NCBI RefSeq assembly: GCF_001647715.1
Contig: NZ_CP015600.1
Coordinates: 62,001-126,000 of the forward strand
Origin: Pseudomonas antarctica
GTDB lineage: Bacteria; Pseudomonadota; Gammaproteobacteria; Pseudomonadales; Pseudomonadaceae
Direction: 5' to 3'
Length of the DNA stretch: 64,000 nt
The notes under the pieces are model-generated. The model did not search any database and had not been told where the DNA came from. It worked only from the letters and a program-made list of their open reading frames with translations. The position numbers were made by a program, and so were the translations under genes. Shown here piece after piece: positions 8,960 through 18,401 of the stretch. Numbering within the stretch: the first letter of the stretch is position 1; each line of letters opens with the position of its first letter.

Positions 8960-9509
8960 GGCGCCCGATCGGCGCAAAGGCCGCTGGCAGCTGATGTTGA
9001 TCCTGATGATGGTGATCGGCCCGATGGCGCTGGCCACCTTCATGTACAAACTGCAGTTCTGGGTGCCGGACAGCCGCAGCTACCACGGCGAGATGATCGG
9101 CAACGGCCAGACCCGCGCCGACATTGGCGTGCAGGCGGACGAGGATCGTTGGCAACTGCTGGTGACCGCGCCCACCGCCTGTGCTGCCGAGTGCCAGCAA
9201 CTGGTGTACCTGGCGCGCCAGCTGCAAATCAGCCTGGGCCGCGATGCTTCCCGCGCCAGCCATGCCCTGGCCAGTGCGCAGCCGGTGAGCACCGAATACG
9301 ACGCCAAGCTCAAGGCCGAATACCCGCAACTGCAACGCTACCCGCTGGACCTGTCGACCTTCACCAAGGACGCCGCCGCGCCCGGCGATGCGCAACTGTG
9401 GATCGTCGACCCCCACGGCAACCTGGTGCTGCGCTACGACGCCAAGGTCAAGGGCAAGGACTTGCTCAACGACCTGCGCCTGCTGCTGAAACTGTCGAAC
9501 ATCGGATAA
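8925..9509 (+). CDS. Hypothetical membrane-anchored protein of the oxidase locus
   Basis: A 194-residue protein with one N-terminal membrane helix (LMLILMMVIGPMALATFMY) and a probable periplasmic domain. The domain contains one Cys pair (CAAEC) and ends with a thioredoxin-like or SCO-like stretch (LWIVDPHGNLVLRYD), but lacks a clear CxxxC copper motif. The ATG at 8925 has an AAGGAGAAG ribosome site and overlaps the SURF1 gene. The same position is occupied in other Pseudomonas, so a role in oxidase assembly is likely; the biochemical function is unknown. Confidence 0.85.
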   Translation: MGAAMNPPSTSEAPDRRKGRWQLMLILMMVIGPMALATFMYKLQFWVPDSRSYHGEMIGNGQTRADIGVQADEDRWQLLVTAPTACAAECQQLVYLARQLQISLGRDASRASHALASAQPVSTEYDAKLKAEYPQLQRYPLDLSTFTKDAAAPGDAQLWIVDPHGNLVLRYDAKVKGKDLLNDLRLLLKLSNIG

Positions 9510-9519
9510 GGGCATCGTC

Positions 9520-10599
9520 ATGGCCAAACCTGGATTTCGCCTCGCGTTGTTTGCCACCTTGTTAGCGTTGATCGTCGTGCTGCTCGGCGCCTACACCCGG
9601 CTGACCCATGCCGGCCTCGGCTGCCCGGACTGGCCGGGCTGCTACGGCTTCATCAGCGTGCCGCAAAGCGAAGCCCAACTGGCCCATGCCGAGCTGCATT
9701 TTCCCGACACGCCGGTGGAGGCCGACAAGGGGTGGGCCGAGATGACGCATCGCTACTTTGCCGGCACTTTGGGTGTGTTGATCGTGCTGCTGGCGGCGCG
9801 CTCGTGGAGCCATCGGCGTGACCCCGGCCAGCCGGTGAAACTGCCGCTGTTCCTGTTGACAGTGGTGTTCGCCCAGGCGGCGTTTGGCATGTGGACGGTG
9901 ACGCTGAAGCTGTGGCCGCAAGTGGTGACCGGCCATCTGCTCGGTGGTTTTGCCACCTTGAGCCTGCTGTTTTTGCTGACGTTGCGCCTGTCCGGCGTGC
10001 TGCCGGCGTTGATCGTGCCCAAGCGCCTGCAATATTGGGCGACCGCCGGTTTGGTGTTGGTGATCGGCCAAATTGCGCTGGGCGGTTGGGTCAGTTCCAA
10101 CTACGCGGCGGTGGCCTGTATCGACCTGCCCACCTGTCATGGCGAGTGGTGGCCGGCGGCGGACTTTGCCAACGGTTTTCACCTGACCCAGCACATCGGG
10201 CCCAATTACCTCGGTGGCCAGCTTGATAGCGAAGCGCGCACGGCCATTCACCTGACCCATCGCGTTGGCGCGATGCTGGTTACGTTGGTGTTGTTCGGCC
10301 TGGCCTGGCAGTTACGCGCCGTGGGCATGACCCGGCTCGCGGGCCTGTTGCTGATCGCCCTGGCGGCGCAAATCGGCTTGGGCCTGAGCAACGTGTACTT
10401 TCATCTGCCGCTGCCGGTTGCGGTCGGCCATAACGCCGGTGGCGCGGCGTTGTTGCTGACGCTGGTGCTGGTCAATTACCACGCGCGCACCAGCCTGGTC
10501 CGGGTGCGCAATCAGCTGCCGTTCGGCTGGCGCTTCATCCCCCGTAAACACGTATCGGGCCTCATCACCCTTAAAGGAGAGATGCCATGGCGACCTTGA
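9520..10599 (+). CDS. ctaA: Heme A synthase
   Basis: Converts heme O to heme A for the aa3 oxidase by oxidising the C8 methyl group. The 359-residue membrane protein has about eight helices, conserved histidines, and two extracytoplasmic Cys pairs (GCPDWPGC near residue 32 and CIDLPTC near residue 200) as in the COX15/CtaA family. It starts 10 bases after the previous gene and its end overlaps ctaB by 13 bases, consistent with one operon. Confidence 0.95.
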   Translation: MAKPGFRLALFATLLALIVVLLGAYTRLTHAGLGCPDWPGCYGFISVPQSEAQLAHAELHFPDTPVEADKGWAEMTHRYFAGTLGVLIVLLAARSWSHRRDPGQPVKLPLFLLTVVFAQAAFGMWTVTLKLWPQVVTGHLLGGFATLSLLFLLTLRLSGVLPALIVPKRLQYWATAGLVLVIGQIALGGWVSSNYAAVACIDLPTCHGEWWPAADFANGFHLTQHIGPNYLGGQLDSEARTAIHLTHRVGAMLVTLVLFGLAWQLRAVGMTRLAGLLLIALAAQIGLGLSNVYFHLPLPVAVGHNAGGAALLLTLVLVNYHARTSLVRVRNQLPFGWRFIPRKHVSGLITLKGEMPWRP

Positions 10600-11486
10600 T
10601 CGGCGCGCGTCGCGATCAGGCTATCTGGCGTGACTACCTGGAGCTGACCAAGCCGAAAGTCGTGGTGCTGATGCTCATCACCTCGCTGGTGGGCATGTTC
10701 CTCGCGACCCGCGCCGGGGTGCCGTGGACGGTGCTGATTTTCGGCAACCTGGGTATTGTGCTGTGCGCCGGTGGCGCGGCGGCGGTCAACCATGTGGTGG
10801 ATCGACGGATTGATGCGGTGATGGCACGCACGCATAAACGGCCCATGGCAGACGGGCGGGTATCGCCGGTGGCGGCATTGGCCTTTGCATTGTTTCTAGC
10901 CGTTGCGGGGTTGGCCTTGTTACTGGCGTTCACCAATCCGCTGGCGGCCTGGCTGACGCTGGCGTCGCTGCTCGGCTATGCGGTGATCTACACCGGCTTT
11001 CTCAAGCGTGCGACCCCGCAAAACATTGTCATCGGAGGCCTCGCGGGCGCCGCGCCGCCGCTGTTGGGTTGGGTCGCCGTCACCGGGCATGTCAGCGCCG
11101 AGCCGCTGCTGCTGGTGCTGATCATCTTCGCGTGGACCCCTCCGCATTTTTGGGCCCTGGCCATTCACCGCAAGGAGGAATACGCCAAGGCCGACATTCC
11201 GATGCTGCCGGTCACCCACGGCGAGCATTACACCAAAGTGCATATCCTGCTTTACACCTTCGCCCTGCTGGCGGTGAGCCTGATGCCTTATGTGATCCAC
11301 ATGAGCGGCCTGCTGTACCTGGCGTGTGCGCTGGTATTGGGCGGGCGCTTTCTGCAATGGGCCTGGGTGCTGTACCGTGGCAGCAAGCCGCACGCGGCGA
11401 TCAACACGTTCAAGTACTCTATTGGGTACTTGCTGTTGCTGTTTATCGCCCTGCTCGTAGACCACTACTTACTGTTGAACCTATGA
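10587..11486 (+). CDS. ctaB: Protoheme IX farnesyltransferase (heme O synthase)
   Basis: Transfers a farnesyl group to heme B to make heme O, the substrate of CtaA. The 299-residue UbiA-family membrane protein shows the NHVVDRRIDAVMARTHKRP motif (Asp-rich prenyl diphosphate binding) and the second conserved KADIPMLPV loop. It has an AAGGAGAG ribosome site inside the ctaA end, and its stop overlaps the next start as ATGA. Also called cyoE; the context supports the aa3 role. Confidence 0.96.
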   Translation: MATLIGARRDQAIWRDYLELTKPKVVVLMLITSLVGMFLATRAGVPWTVLIFGNLGIVLCAGGAAAVNHVVDRRIDAVMARTHKRPMADGRVSPVAALAFALFLAVAGLALLLAFTNPLAAWLTLASLLGYAVIYTGFLKRATPQNIVIGGLAGAAPPLLGWVAVTGHVSAEPLLLVLIIFAWTPPHFWALAIHRKEEYAKADIPMLPVTHGEHYTKVHILLYTFALLAVSLMPYVIHMSGLLYLACALVLGGRFLQWAWVLYRGSKPHAAINTFKYSIGYLLLLFIALLVDHYLLLNL

Positions 11487-12118
11487 CTCGAACTCAAAAA
11501 ACCGTCTTTATCCTGGTGGCCATCGTCGCGTTGATCATGGGCCTGACCGTCAACAAAGTGCTGAACAGCAAAGGTCAGGGCGACCCTACCGCGCTGATCG
11601 ACGCCGGTATCATCCTGCTGCCGCAAAGCCGCCAGTTGCCGCCGGTGACCATGACCAACCAGGACGGCCAGCCGGTAGTGGTCAACGAGTTGAAAGGCAA
11701 GTGGAGCCTGCTGTTCTTCGGCTACACCTTCTGCCCGGACATCTGCCCGACCACGCTTGCCCAGCTGCGCCAGATCAAGAGCGAGCTGCCTAAAGAGGTG
11801 GTGGATAAGTTGCAGGTGATCCTGGTCAGCGTTGACCCGAACCGCGACACACCGACCCAGCTCAAGCAATACCTGGGCTACTTCGACCCGCAATTCGAAG
11901 GCCTGACCGGCGCGAATGTGGAGGATGTGCAGAAGGTCTCGAATGCGGTGAGCATTCCGTTTATTCCGGCGGACACCAGCAAGCCGAACTACACCGTCGA
12001 CCACAGCGGCAACCTGGCGCTGATCGGCCCGGATGGTACGCAGCGTGGGTTTATCCGTGCGCCGTTGAACAACCAGAAGCTGGTGGCACAATTGCCGGGT
12101 CTGCTGCAGCGCAAATAA
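11483..12118 (+). CDS. SCO1/SenC family copper chaperone
   Basis: Membrane-anchored thioredoxin-fold protein (211 residues) that helps insert copper into the CuA site of subunit II. After one N-terminal helix it carries CPDIC (Cys84, Cys88) and the conserved His174 (DHSGN), the three copper ligands of the family. Start and ctaB stop overlap by four bases. It closes the oxidase gene set; a REPIN cluster follows. Confidence 0.94.
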   Translation: MTRTQKTVFILVAIVALIMGLTVNKVLNSKGQGDPTALIDAGIILLPQSRQLPPVTMTNQDGQPVVVNELKGKWSLLFFGYTFCPDICPTTLAQLRQIKSELPKEVVDKLQVILVSVDPNRDTPTQLKQYLGYFDPQFEGLTGANVEDVQKVSNAVSIPFIPADTSKPNYTVDHSGNLALIGPDGTQRGFIRAPLNNQKLVAQLPGLLQRK

Positions 12119-12153
12119 GCCGATCGCCAACCCAGCCAACAACACAAATCACC

Positions 12154-12242
12154 TGTGGGAGCTGGCTTGCCTGCGATAGCGGTGGGCCTGCTTGCATCCC
12201 ACTTGCTGACCCACCGCCATCGCAGGCAAGCCAGCTCCCACA
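12154..12242. repeat. REPIN 1 of a three-copy cluster
   Basis: Inverted pair of TGTGGGAGCTGGCTTGCCTG-type units, 36 bases after the SCO gene. Confidence 0.9.
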
Positions 12243-12476
12243 GTGGTTCTGTGCAAGGGTTGAACGCAAGTGTGTTGCACTGATCTTTCAGGCAACACAA
12301 AACAAGTGTGGGAGCGGGCTTGCTCGCGATAGCGATAGTTCAGTGGCTAATAGGCTGACTGACCCCACGCTGTCGCAGGCAAGCCAGCTCCCACAGTGGT
12401 TCTGTGCAAGGGTTGAACGCAAGTGTGTTGCACTGATCTTTCAATCAACACAAAACAAGTGTGGGAGCGGGCTTGC
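12241..12476. repeat. Tandem duplication with 153-base period
   Basis: The stretch from 12241 (CAGTGGTTCTGTGCAAGGG) through the start of REPIN 2 recurs from 12394 through the start of REPIN 3, with only about two differences (CAGGCAACAC against CAATCAACAC). The unit is one spacer plus one REPIN half, a recent duplication. Confidence 0.85.
12307..12395. repeat. REPIN 2 of a three-copy cluster
   Basis: Left unit is the GCGGGCTTGCTCGCGA type and right unit the GCAGGCAAGCCAGCTC type, so the two halves belong to different sequence variants. Mixed halves suggest recombination between copies. Confidence 0.9.
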
Positions 12477-12549
12477 TCGCGAAGACGATGGTTCAGTCGA
12501 CAGATTCGGTGACTGACACTCCGCTTTCGCGAGCAAGCCCGCTCCCACA
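12460..12549. repeat. REPIN 3 of a three-copy cluster
   Basis: Both units are of the GAGCGGGCTTGCTCGCGA type. The unique sequence in front of it is a near-identical copy of that in front of REPIN 2. Confidence 0.9.
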
Positions 12550-12602
12550 TTGGGTTTTGAGCAAGGGTTGAATAGTGAGTCGTCGGACATTTCCTGCAAG
12601 TT

Positions 12603-12797
12603 GTGGCGCTGTGCGTGAACTTGTTGGGTGCGGTTGGGGTGGCTAGTCTTTGCGCTGTCGCTGCAAATTCAGTGACAGGGTGTGGAAGCCCTTATATCGT
12701 TAGGCGCACAAAGCGCCACCATGTGTCAGGCGCTTTTTCTTGTCTGTGTTTTATGGTGGCTGTGCGCGGGGCGCTTTCGAGTGCGCCGGGTGCCTAA
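12603..12797 (+). pseudogene. Ash-like reading frame inside the leader (may not be translated)
   Basis: The frame ends with a stretch (RRTKRHHVSGAFSCLCFMVA...) that resembles the Ash-family frames annotated in P4-type satellite prophages; those often reflect a structured regulatory leader rather than a working protein. Here it begins at a poor start (no clear ribosome site) and stops at 12797, and the same frame remains free of stops for another 24 or so codons. It overlaps the repeated modules of the leader. I regard it as a marker of prophage origin rather than a proven gene; the family resemblance is from memory. Confidence 0.4.
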
Positions 12798-12879
12798 CGT
12801 CCCGGTCTTCCACACCTGCGTACAGCCGCCACCCATTACGTGGAAGTAGTGCTTGGCGGTCCCTTGATACGTTAGGAGC
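12679..12879 (+). ncRNA. Candidate P4-like antisense leader upstream of the Bro-N gene
   Basis: A module GTGGAAG...CGTTAGG occurs three times: direct at 12679-12705, inverted at 12790-12816, and direct at 12839-12876. The first and second copies can pair over 10 + 8 bases and extend inward (GCGCAC, AAAGCGCC, ACCAT with complements up to about 12753). This direct-inverted-direct order matches the seqA/seqB/seqC scheme of phage P4, where a short RNA containing seqB pairs with flanking leader copies and causes early termination. No promoter is assigned, and transcript ends cannot be seen. Confidence 0.45.
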
Positions 12880-12885
12880 CAGACC

Positions 12886-13242
12886 ATGCAAGCACTTACC
12901 CCCGACCCACCCGTCACCCCCGAAGTCTTCACCCGCCACCATCACCAACTGCACGCCGTGTTGATCGACAGCCAACCCTGGTTCAGCGCCGCTGACATCG
13001 GCCACTTGATGGGCCTGCACCTCAATCCAGCGTTACTGCGCAAACTCGACCCCGATCAACAGCACGCCGTGCCCCTGATCACCCACGGCCAGTGCGCGCC
13101 GACCTTGATGGTCAGCGAGTCCGGCGTGTACGCGCTGCTCATCTACCACTACTACCCGGAGAACCGCTGCCTGCGCCAGTGGCTGACCCATGCGGTGATA
13201 CCGGCCTTGCGCGGTAAACAGCAGACAGGTGTGTTGGCCTGA
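12886..13242 (+). CDS. Bro-N domain protein (phage antirepressor-like)
   Basis: A 118-residue protein consisting of almost only a Bro-N domain, the DNA-binding module of phage antirepressors. Characteristic features are the PWFSAADIGHLMGL and VSESGVYALLIYHYYPE stretches and the C-terminal WLTHAVIPALRG. A TTAGGAGCC ribosome site precedes the ATG and lies inside the third leader module. No C-terminal effector domain is present. It stands alone between REPIN clusters and core genes, and looks like a domesticated remnant of a satellite or prophage. The target is unknown. Confidence 0.85.
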   Translation: MQALTPDPPVTPEVFTRHHHQLHAVLIDSQPWFSAADIGHLMGLHLNPALLRKLDPDQQHAVPLITHGQCAPTLMVSESGVYALLIYHYYPENRCLRQWLTHAVIPALRGKQQTGVLA

Positions 13243-13265
13243 TCTAGCCAACAACACAAAACAAA

Positions 13266-13355
13266 TGTGGGAGCTGGCTTGCCTGCGATAGCGGTGGGCC
13301 AGTCAACATCTTCGCTGACTGACGCTCTGCTATCGCGAGCAAGCCCGCTCCCACA
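13266..13355. repeat. REPIN after the Bro-N gene
   Basis: Inverted REP pair between the convergent Bro-N and metQ genes, with mixed CTGGCTTGCC and GAGCAAGCCCGC halves. Confidence 0.9.
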
Positions 13356-13390
13356 TTTTTTGATCTTCGGTGTGTTGAAATCGAGTTTGA

Positions 13391-14164
13391 TCAGAACGCC
13401 GGCAGAATCGCGCCTTTGTACTTCTCTTGGATGAATTTCTTCACTTCTGGGGTGTGCAGGGCTGCAACCAGCTTCTTCACCGCGTCCGAATCCTTGTTGT
13501 CTTCGCGGGTCACCAGGATGTTCACGTAAGGCGAGTCGTTGCCTTCGATCACCAGTGCATCCTTGGAAGGGTCCAGCTTGGCTTCCAGGGCGTAGTTGGT
13601 GTTGATCAGTGCCAGATCGACCTGGGTCAGCACGCGCGGCAGGGTGGCAGCTTCCAGTTCGCGGAATTTCAGGCTTTTAGGGTTACCGGTGATGTCCTTG
13701 ATGGTCGACAGGATGTTGGTCGGGTCCTTCAGGGTGATCAGGTTGTGCTTGGCCAGCAGCAGCAGGGCGCGGCCGCCGTTGGTGGCGTCGTTCGGAATCA
13801 CCACGTTGGCGCCGTCAGGAAGATCTTCGAGTTTTTTGTATTTGCTGGAGTAGGCGCCCAGAGGCTCCAGGTGCACAGCGCCGACGCTCACCAGGTGAGT
13901 GCCCTTGGCTTTATTGAACTCGTCCAGGTACGGCTGGTGCTGGAAGAAGTTGGCGTCCAGGCGCTTTTCGGCTACCTGTACGTTCGGCTGCACGTAGTCG
14001 GTGAAAACTTTAACCTGCAAATCCACGCCCTCTTTGGCGAGTGCAGGCTTCACGAATTCCAGGATTTCCGCGTGGGGCACCGGCGACGCGGCAACCTTGA
14101 GGGTCTCGGCGGCGTGAGCGGAAAACGCGGCAACGGCGGCGAAAGCAACCAGTAGTTTTTTCAT
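13391..14164 (-). CDS. metQ: Methionine ABC transporter substrate-binding protein
   Basis: Periplasmic D/L-methionine-binding protein of the NlpA/MetQ family, 257 residues. An N-terminal signal peptide (cut after SAHA) lacks a lipobox cysteine, so it is a free periplasmic protein. The family pattern LKVAASPVPHAEILEFVKP and the motif FFQHQPYLDEFN are clear. The ATG at 14164 follows AAGGAGC in reverse orientation; the longer frame to 14188 is less likely. Last gene of metN-metI-metQ, all on the minus strand. Confidence 0.95.
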   Translation of the reverse strand: MKKLLVAFAAVAAFSAHAAETLKVAASPVPHAEILEFVKPALAKEGVDLQVKVFTDYVQPNVQVAEKRLDANFFQHQPYLDEFNKAKGTHLVSVGAVHLEPLGAYSSKYKKLEDLPDGANVVIPNDATNGGRALLLLAKHNLITLKDPTNILSTIKDITGNPKSLKFRELEAATLPRVLTQVDLALINTNYALEAKLDPSKDALVIEGNDSPYVNILVTREDNKDSDAVKKLVAALHTPEVKKFIQEKYKGAILPAF

Positions 14165-14216
14165 CCAACAAGCTCCTTGTTCGGGCATTTGCCGGCTTTT
14201 TGGCCGGCAATGGCCG

Positions 14217-14891
14217 TTATTTTCGAGAAAAGTGCACCACCAGCTTGTCGCCGACGGTTTGCAGAATTTGCACCAGGATCAACAGCATCACCACGGTGAC
14301 CACCATCACATCGGTCTGGAAGCGCTGGTAACCGAAACGGATCGCCAGGTCACCCAGGCCACCGGCGCCTACGACACCGGCCATTGCCGTGTAGGAAACC
14401 AGTGTAATCGCCGTGACCGTAATCGCCGCGAAAATGCCGGGGCGTGCTTCGGGCAACAGGGCGTTGGTGATGATCTGGCGCGTGCTCGCGCCCATGGACT
14501 GCGTGGCTTCGATGATGCCACGGTCCACTTCACGCAAGGCGGTTTCCACCAGGCGCGCAAAGAACGGCGTTGCGCCCACGACCAGCGGTGGAATCGCCCC
14601 GGCGACCCCCAGCGAGGTGCCGGTGATCAGTACCGTAAACGGGATCATCACGATCAGCAAAATGATAAACGGCAGCGAGCGCAGGATGTTCACGATCAGC
14701 GACAGCAGTGCGTAGAGGCCTTTTTGTTCGAACAGTTGGCGCGGGCTGCACAGGAACAGCAGCACGCCCAGCGGCAGGCCGAGCAATACGGTAAAGAACA
14801 GCGAGCCGAACAGCATGGTCATGGTGTCGCCGGTGGCGAGCCAGATTTCGGACCAGTCGATATTGGCGAAGAAACTCAACAGGACTTCCAT
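14217..14891 (-). CDS. metI: Methionine ABC transporter permease
   Basis: Inner-membrane permease (224 residues, five or six helices) of the methionine importer. The ABC-permease EAA-type loop (IEATQSMGASTRQIITNALLPEA) that contacts MetN lies at about residues 130-155. Its start overlaps the metN stop by one base; metQ follows 52 bases on. Confidence 0.95.
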   Translation of the reverse strand: MEVLLSFFANIDWSEIWLATGDTMTMLFGSLFFTVLLGLPLGVLLFLCSPRQLFEQKGLYALLSLIVNILRSLPFIILLIVMIPFTVLITGTSLGVAGAIPPLVVGATPFFARLVETALREVDRGIIEATQSMGASTRQIITNALLPEARPGIFAAITVTAITLVSYTAMAGVVGAGGLGDLAIRFGYQRFQTDVMVVTVVMLLILVQILQTVGDKLVVHFSRK

Positions 14892-15898
14892 TAGCGCAGA
14901 ACCTCCATGTGGACGTCTGCCGCGGTAAAGCGGGCAAAGGCAGCTTCCATGTCCCCACCGGTCACGGCGAGGGTCAGTTGGCCGTAGGGAATGTCTTTAA
15001 TGCGGTCGATACGACCGGCGAGGATGCTGTAGTCCACGCCCGTTTCGCGGGCGACGGTGCCCAGCAGCGGTGCGTAGGTCGCTTCGCCCTGGAAGGTCAG
15101 GCGCACGATGCGGCCCGGCACGTGCGCGAAGTCATCGCGCTGCTCGCTTTCGTCGATCTGATCGGCTTCTTGCACGAAGCGCTTGGTGGTCGGGTGCTTG
15201 GGGTGCAGGAACACATCAGCCACCGAGCCGTGCTCGACGATCACGCCGGCGTCCATCACGGCCACTTGGTCGCACACGCGGCGGATCACGTCCATCTCAT
15301 GGGTGATCAGCACGATGGTCAGCTTCAGCTCGCGGTTGATCTCGGCCAGCAGTTGCAGCACCGAGGCGGTGGTCTGCGGGTCGAGGGCGCTGGTGGCTTC
15401 GTCGCACAGCAGGATTTTCGGCTTGGTCGCCAGGGCGCGAGCGATGCCGACGCGCTGCTTCTGGCCGCCGGACAACTGCGCCGGGTACTTCTTGGCGTGG
15501 TCCGACAGGCCTACACGGGCGAGCAATTCAGCCACGCGTACGTCGATTTCCTTGCGCGACAATTCGCCGGCCAGGGTCAGTGGCAGCGCCACGTTATCGG
15601 CAACGGTCTTGGACGCGAGCAGGTTGAAGTGCTGGAAGATCATCCCGACTTGCTGGCGGAAACGGCGCAGGCCGTTGGCGTCCAGGGCGGTGACTTCTTC
15701 GCCGTCGACGTTGATCTGGCCACCGCTGGGTTGCTCCAGGCGGTTGATCAGACGCAGCAGGGTACTTTTTCCCGCGCCGGAGTGGCCAATCAGGCCGAAC
15801 ACCTGGCCGTTTTCGACACGCAGGCTGGTGGGATGCAGCGCGGGGATTTCCTTACCGGCGACGCGGTAGGTTTTATGGACGTTATGAAACTCGATCAC
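14891..15898 (-). CDS. metN: Methionine ABC transporter ATP-binding protein
   Basis: ATPase of the methionine importer, 335 residues. Walker A (GHSGAGKST, about residue 38), signature ([15 protein letters not shown]), Walker B ([13 protein letters not shown]) and the switch histidine (LITHE) are intact. The C-terminal 90 residues form the NIL domain that binds methionine and inhibits transport in this family. First gene of the operon; the 266-base gap to katE must hold both divergent promoters. Confidence 0.95.
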   Translation of the reverse strand: MIEFHNVHKTYRVAGKEIPALHPTSLRVENGQVFGLIGHSGAGKSTLLRLINRLEQPSGGQINVDGEEVTALDANGLRRFRQQVGMIFQHFNLLASKTVADNVALPLTLAGELSRKEIDVRVAELLARVGLSDHAKKYPAQLSGGQKQRVGIARALATKPKILLCDEATSALDPQTTASVLQLLAEINRELKLTIVLITHEMDVIRRVCDQVAVMDAGVIVEHGSVADVFLHPKHPTTKRFVQEADQIDESEQRDDFAHVPGRIVRLTFQGEATYAPLLGTVARETGVDYSILAGRIDRIKDIPYGQLTLAVTGGDMEAAFARFTAADVHMEVLR

Positions 15899-16164
15899 GT
15901 AGCGAACCTTGTGGGGCGCATGAAAAGGGGATCAGCGGTTAGCCGGGCGCGCATTTTAGCCTGTCCGTATAGCGTTTCTTAGCATTTATTTCGCATTCAA
16001 CCAGCGATTTGGCAATAACGCGATCAAAGGTCATAAAAAAGGAACGGTGCAAAACCGCGTCAGTCACTACTTAAGCAACTCGATTTCCCAGGTGCCGTGC
16101 CTGGGGTTTTTGCTCAAACGAGCCGGGGACCGCTCTGGCCAATTTGAATAAGGAGTTTTGTCTG

Positions 16165-18306
16165 ATGAGTACCAAGAAGCCAGCTACCCCGCCGAAGAGT
16201 GAGCTCGCGGGCACCGATACCCTGGACCGTGGCAACACCAACGCCAAGTTGCAGGCCCTGGAGGAATTCCGCTCAGATGCAACCGGCCAGGCGCTGCGCA
16301 CCAACCAAGGCGTCAAGATTTCCGATAACCAGAACACCCTGAAAGTCGGCGCCCGTGGCCCTTCGCTGCTGGAAGACTTCATCATGCGTGAAAAAATCAC
16401 GCACTTTGACCATGAGCGGATCCCGGAGCGCATCGTGCATGCCCGTGGCACGGGGGCCCATGGTTATTTCCAGACTTACGAGAACCATTCGGCGCTGACC
16501 AAGGCCGGTTTCCTACGCGACCCTGGCCACAAAACCCCGGTATTTGCGCGATTTTCCACCGTGCAGGGCCCGCGTGGTTCCGGCGATACGGTGCGTGACG
16601 TGCGCGGCTTTGCCGTGAAGTTCTTCACCGACGAAGGCAACTTCGATCTGGTGGGTAACAACATGCCGGTATTTTTTATTCAGGACGCGATCAAGTTCCC
16701 CGACTTTGTGCACGCGGTGAAGCCTGAGCCGCACAACGAGATTCCTACCGGTGGCTCGGCTCACGATACGTTCTGGGATTTTGTCTCGCTGCAGCCGGAG
16801 TCGGCGCACATGGTGATCTGGGCCATGTCTGACCGTGCCATTCCAAAAAGCCTGCGCAGCATGCAGGGCTTTGGTGTGCACACGTTTCGCCTGGTGAATG
16901 CCGAGGGTAAATCCAACTTCGTCAAATTCCACTGGCGCCCTACGGCAGGCACCTGCTCGCTGGTGTGGGACGAGGCGCAAAAGCTGGCCGGTAAAGATAC
17001 CGACTACCACCGCCGCGATTTGTGGGAGTCGATTGAAAGTGGCGATTACCCTGAGTGGGAGCTGGGCGTACAGGTGATTCCTGAAGACAAGGAGCACTCG
17101 TTCGACTTCGATATCCTCGACCCGACCAAGCTGATCCCCGAAGAGCTGGTACCGATTACGCCGCTGGGCAAGATGGTGCTGAACCGCAACCCGGATAACT
17201 TCTTTGCTGAAGTCGAGCAGGTCGCGTTCTGCCCGGGCCATATCGTGCCGGGTATCGACTTTTCCAACGACCCGCTGCTGCAAGGTCGCCTGTTTTCCTA
17301 CACGGATACGCAGATCAGCCGTCTCGGTGGCCCGAACTTTCACCAACTGCCGATCAACCAGCCGGTGACACCGCTGCATAACAACCAGCGCGATGCCATG
17401 CACCGCAGCACCATCGACAAAGGGCGCGCGTCCTACGAGCCGAATTCGATTGATGGCGGCTGGCCGAAAGAAACCCCGCCGGCGGCACAGGACGGTGGGT
17501 TCGAGTCTTACCCAGAGCGCATCGATGCTCACAAGATCCGTGAGCGCAGCGAGTCGTTCAGCGATCACTTCTCCCAGGCGCGCCTGTTCTTCCGCAGCAT
17601 GAGCAAGCACGAGCAAGAGCACATCATTGCGGCTTACAGCTTTGAGCTGGGCAAGGTCGAGCGTGAGTTTATTCGTGCCCGTCAGGTCAACGAGATCCTG
17701 GCCAATATCGACCTGGAACTGGCCAAGCGTGTGGCACACAACCTGGGCCTGCCTGCGCCGACCAAAGGCACGGTGCCTGAGCGCAAAACCAAGCCGGAGC
17801 GTTCACCTGCACTGAGCCAGGCCAACTTGCTGCCCGGCGATATCAAGACCCGCAAGGTGGCGATTCTGGCGGCGAATGGCGTGGAGGGTGCTGCGATTGA
17901 TGCACTCAAGAAGGCGCTGGAAGCGCAAGGCGCGCACGCCAAACTGTTGGGGCCTACCTCGGCACCCGTGAAGACGGCCGATGGCAAGAGCTTGCCGGTG
18001 GATGCGTCGATGGAAGGCATGCCGTCCATCGCGTTTGATGCGGTGTTCGTACCCGGCGGTAAAGAGTCGATCAAGGCGTTGAGCGGTGATGGCGTGGCGT
18101 TGCACTTCCTGCTGGAGGCGTACAAGCATCTGAAGGCGATTGCGGTGGCCAGTGATGCGAAGCCATTGCTGGATCTGCTGAAGCTTGAGGTGGATGCGGG
18201 GCTGATTGTTGGCGAGGATGCCAAGGCGTTCAAGGCGTTTTTTGCCGCGATCGGCCAGCACCGGGTTTGGGATCGTGAGCCTAAGGCTAAGGCGATTCCG
18301 GCTTAA
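16165..18306 (+). CDS. katE: Large-subunit catalase (HPII type)
   Basis: Heme catalase degrading hydrogen peroxide, 713 residues, matching the large clade 2 enzymes. The catalytic His92 ([12 protein letters not shown]) and the proximal heme Tyr379 (LFSYTDTQ) are present. The C-terminal 150 residues, from about 560, form the extra class I glutamine-amidotransferase-like domain ([20 protein letters not shown]) of HPII enzymes. The ATG at 16165 has an AAGGAG site; the start at 16144 does not. Typically stationary-phase controlled; no OxyR site was recognised. Confidence 0.95.
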   Translation: MSTKKPATPPKSELAGTDTLDRGNTNAKLQALEEFRSDATGQALRTNQGVKISDNQNTLKVGARGPSLLEDFIMREKITHFDHERIPERIVHARGTGAHGYFQTYENHSALTKAGFLRDPGHKTPVFARFSTVQGPRGSGDTVRDVRGFAVKFFTDEGNFDLVGNNMPVFFIQDAIKFPDFVHAVKPEPHNEIPTGGSAHDTFWDFVSLQPESAHMVIWAMSDRAIPKSLRSMQGFGVHTFRLVNAEGKSNFVKFHWRPTAGTCSLVWDEAQKLAGKDTDYHRRDLWESIESGDYPEWELGVQVIPEDKEHSFDFDILDPTKLIPEELVPITPLGKMVLNRNPDNFFAEVEQVAFCPGHIVPGIDFSNDPLLQGRLFSYTDTQISRLGGPNFHQLPINQPVTPLHNNQRDAMHRSTIDKGRASYEPNSIDGGWPKETPPAAQDGGFESYPERIDAHKIRERSESFSDHFSQARLFFRSMSKHEQEHIIAAYSFELGKVEREFIRARQVNEILANIDLELAKRVAHNLGLPAPTKGTVPERKTKPERSPALSQANLLPGDIKTRKVAILAANGVEGAAIDALKKALEAQGAHAKLLGPTSAPVKTADGKSLPVDASMEGMPSIAFDAVFVPGGKESIKALSGDGVALHFLLEAYKHLKAIAVASDAKPLLDLLKLEVDAGLIVGEDAKAFKAFFAAIGQHRVWDREPKAKAIPA

Positions 18307-18330
18307 GCTTCTGGTTGTTTGTTAGACCTC

Positions 18331-18400
18331 TATCGGGAGCAAGCCCTCTCCCACATTTGGAATGCATTTCAAATGTGGGAGGGGGCTTGCTCCCGATAGC
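18331..18400. repeat. Short REP-type inverted repeat acting as a likely terminator
   Basis: Nearly perfect arms TATCGGGAGCAAGCCCTCTC and its complement surround about 20 bases. The variant differs from the other REPINs (GGGAGCAAGCCC rather than GCGAGCAAGCCC) and has a much shorter centre. It separates katE from the convergent lipoprotein gene. Confidence 0.8.
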
Positions 18401-18401
18401 T

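Noticed and set aside
12154..12549. Possible CRISPR array because of repeated 20-30 base units
   Set aside because: The units alternate in orientation as REP pairs, spacers are not of uniform length, and there are no cas genes.
16513..17739. 408-residue minus-strand frame opposite katE
   Set aside because: It mirrors conserved katE codons and has no ribosome site or recognisable domain.
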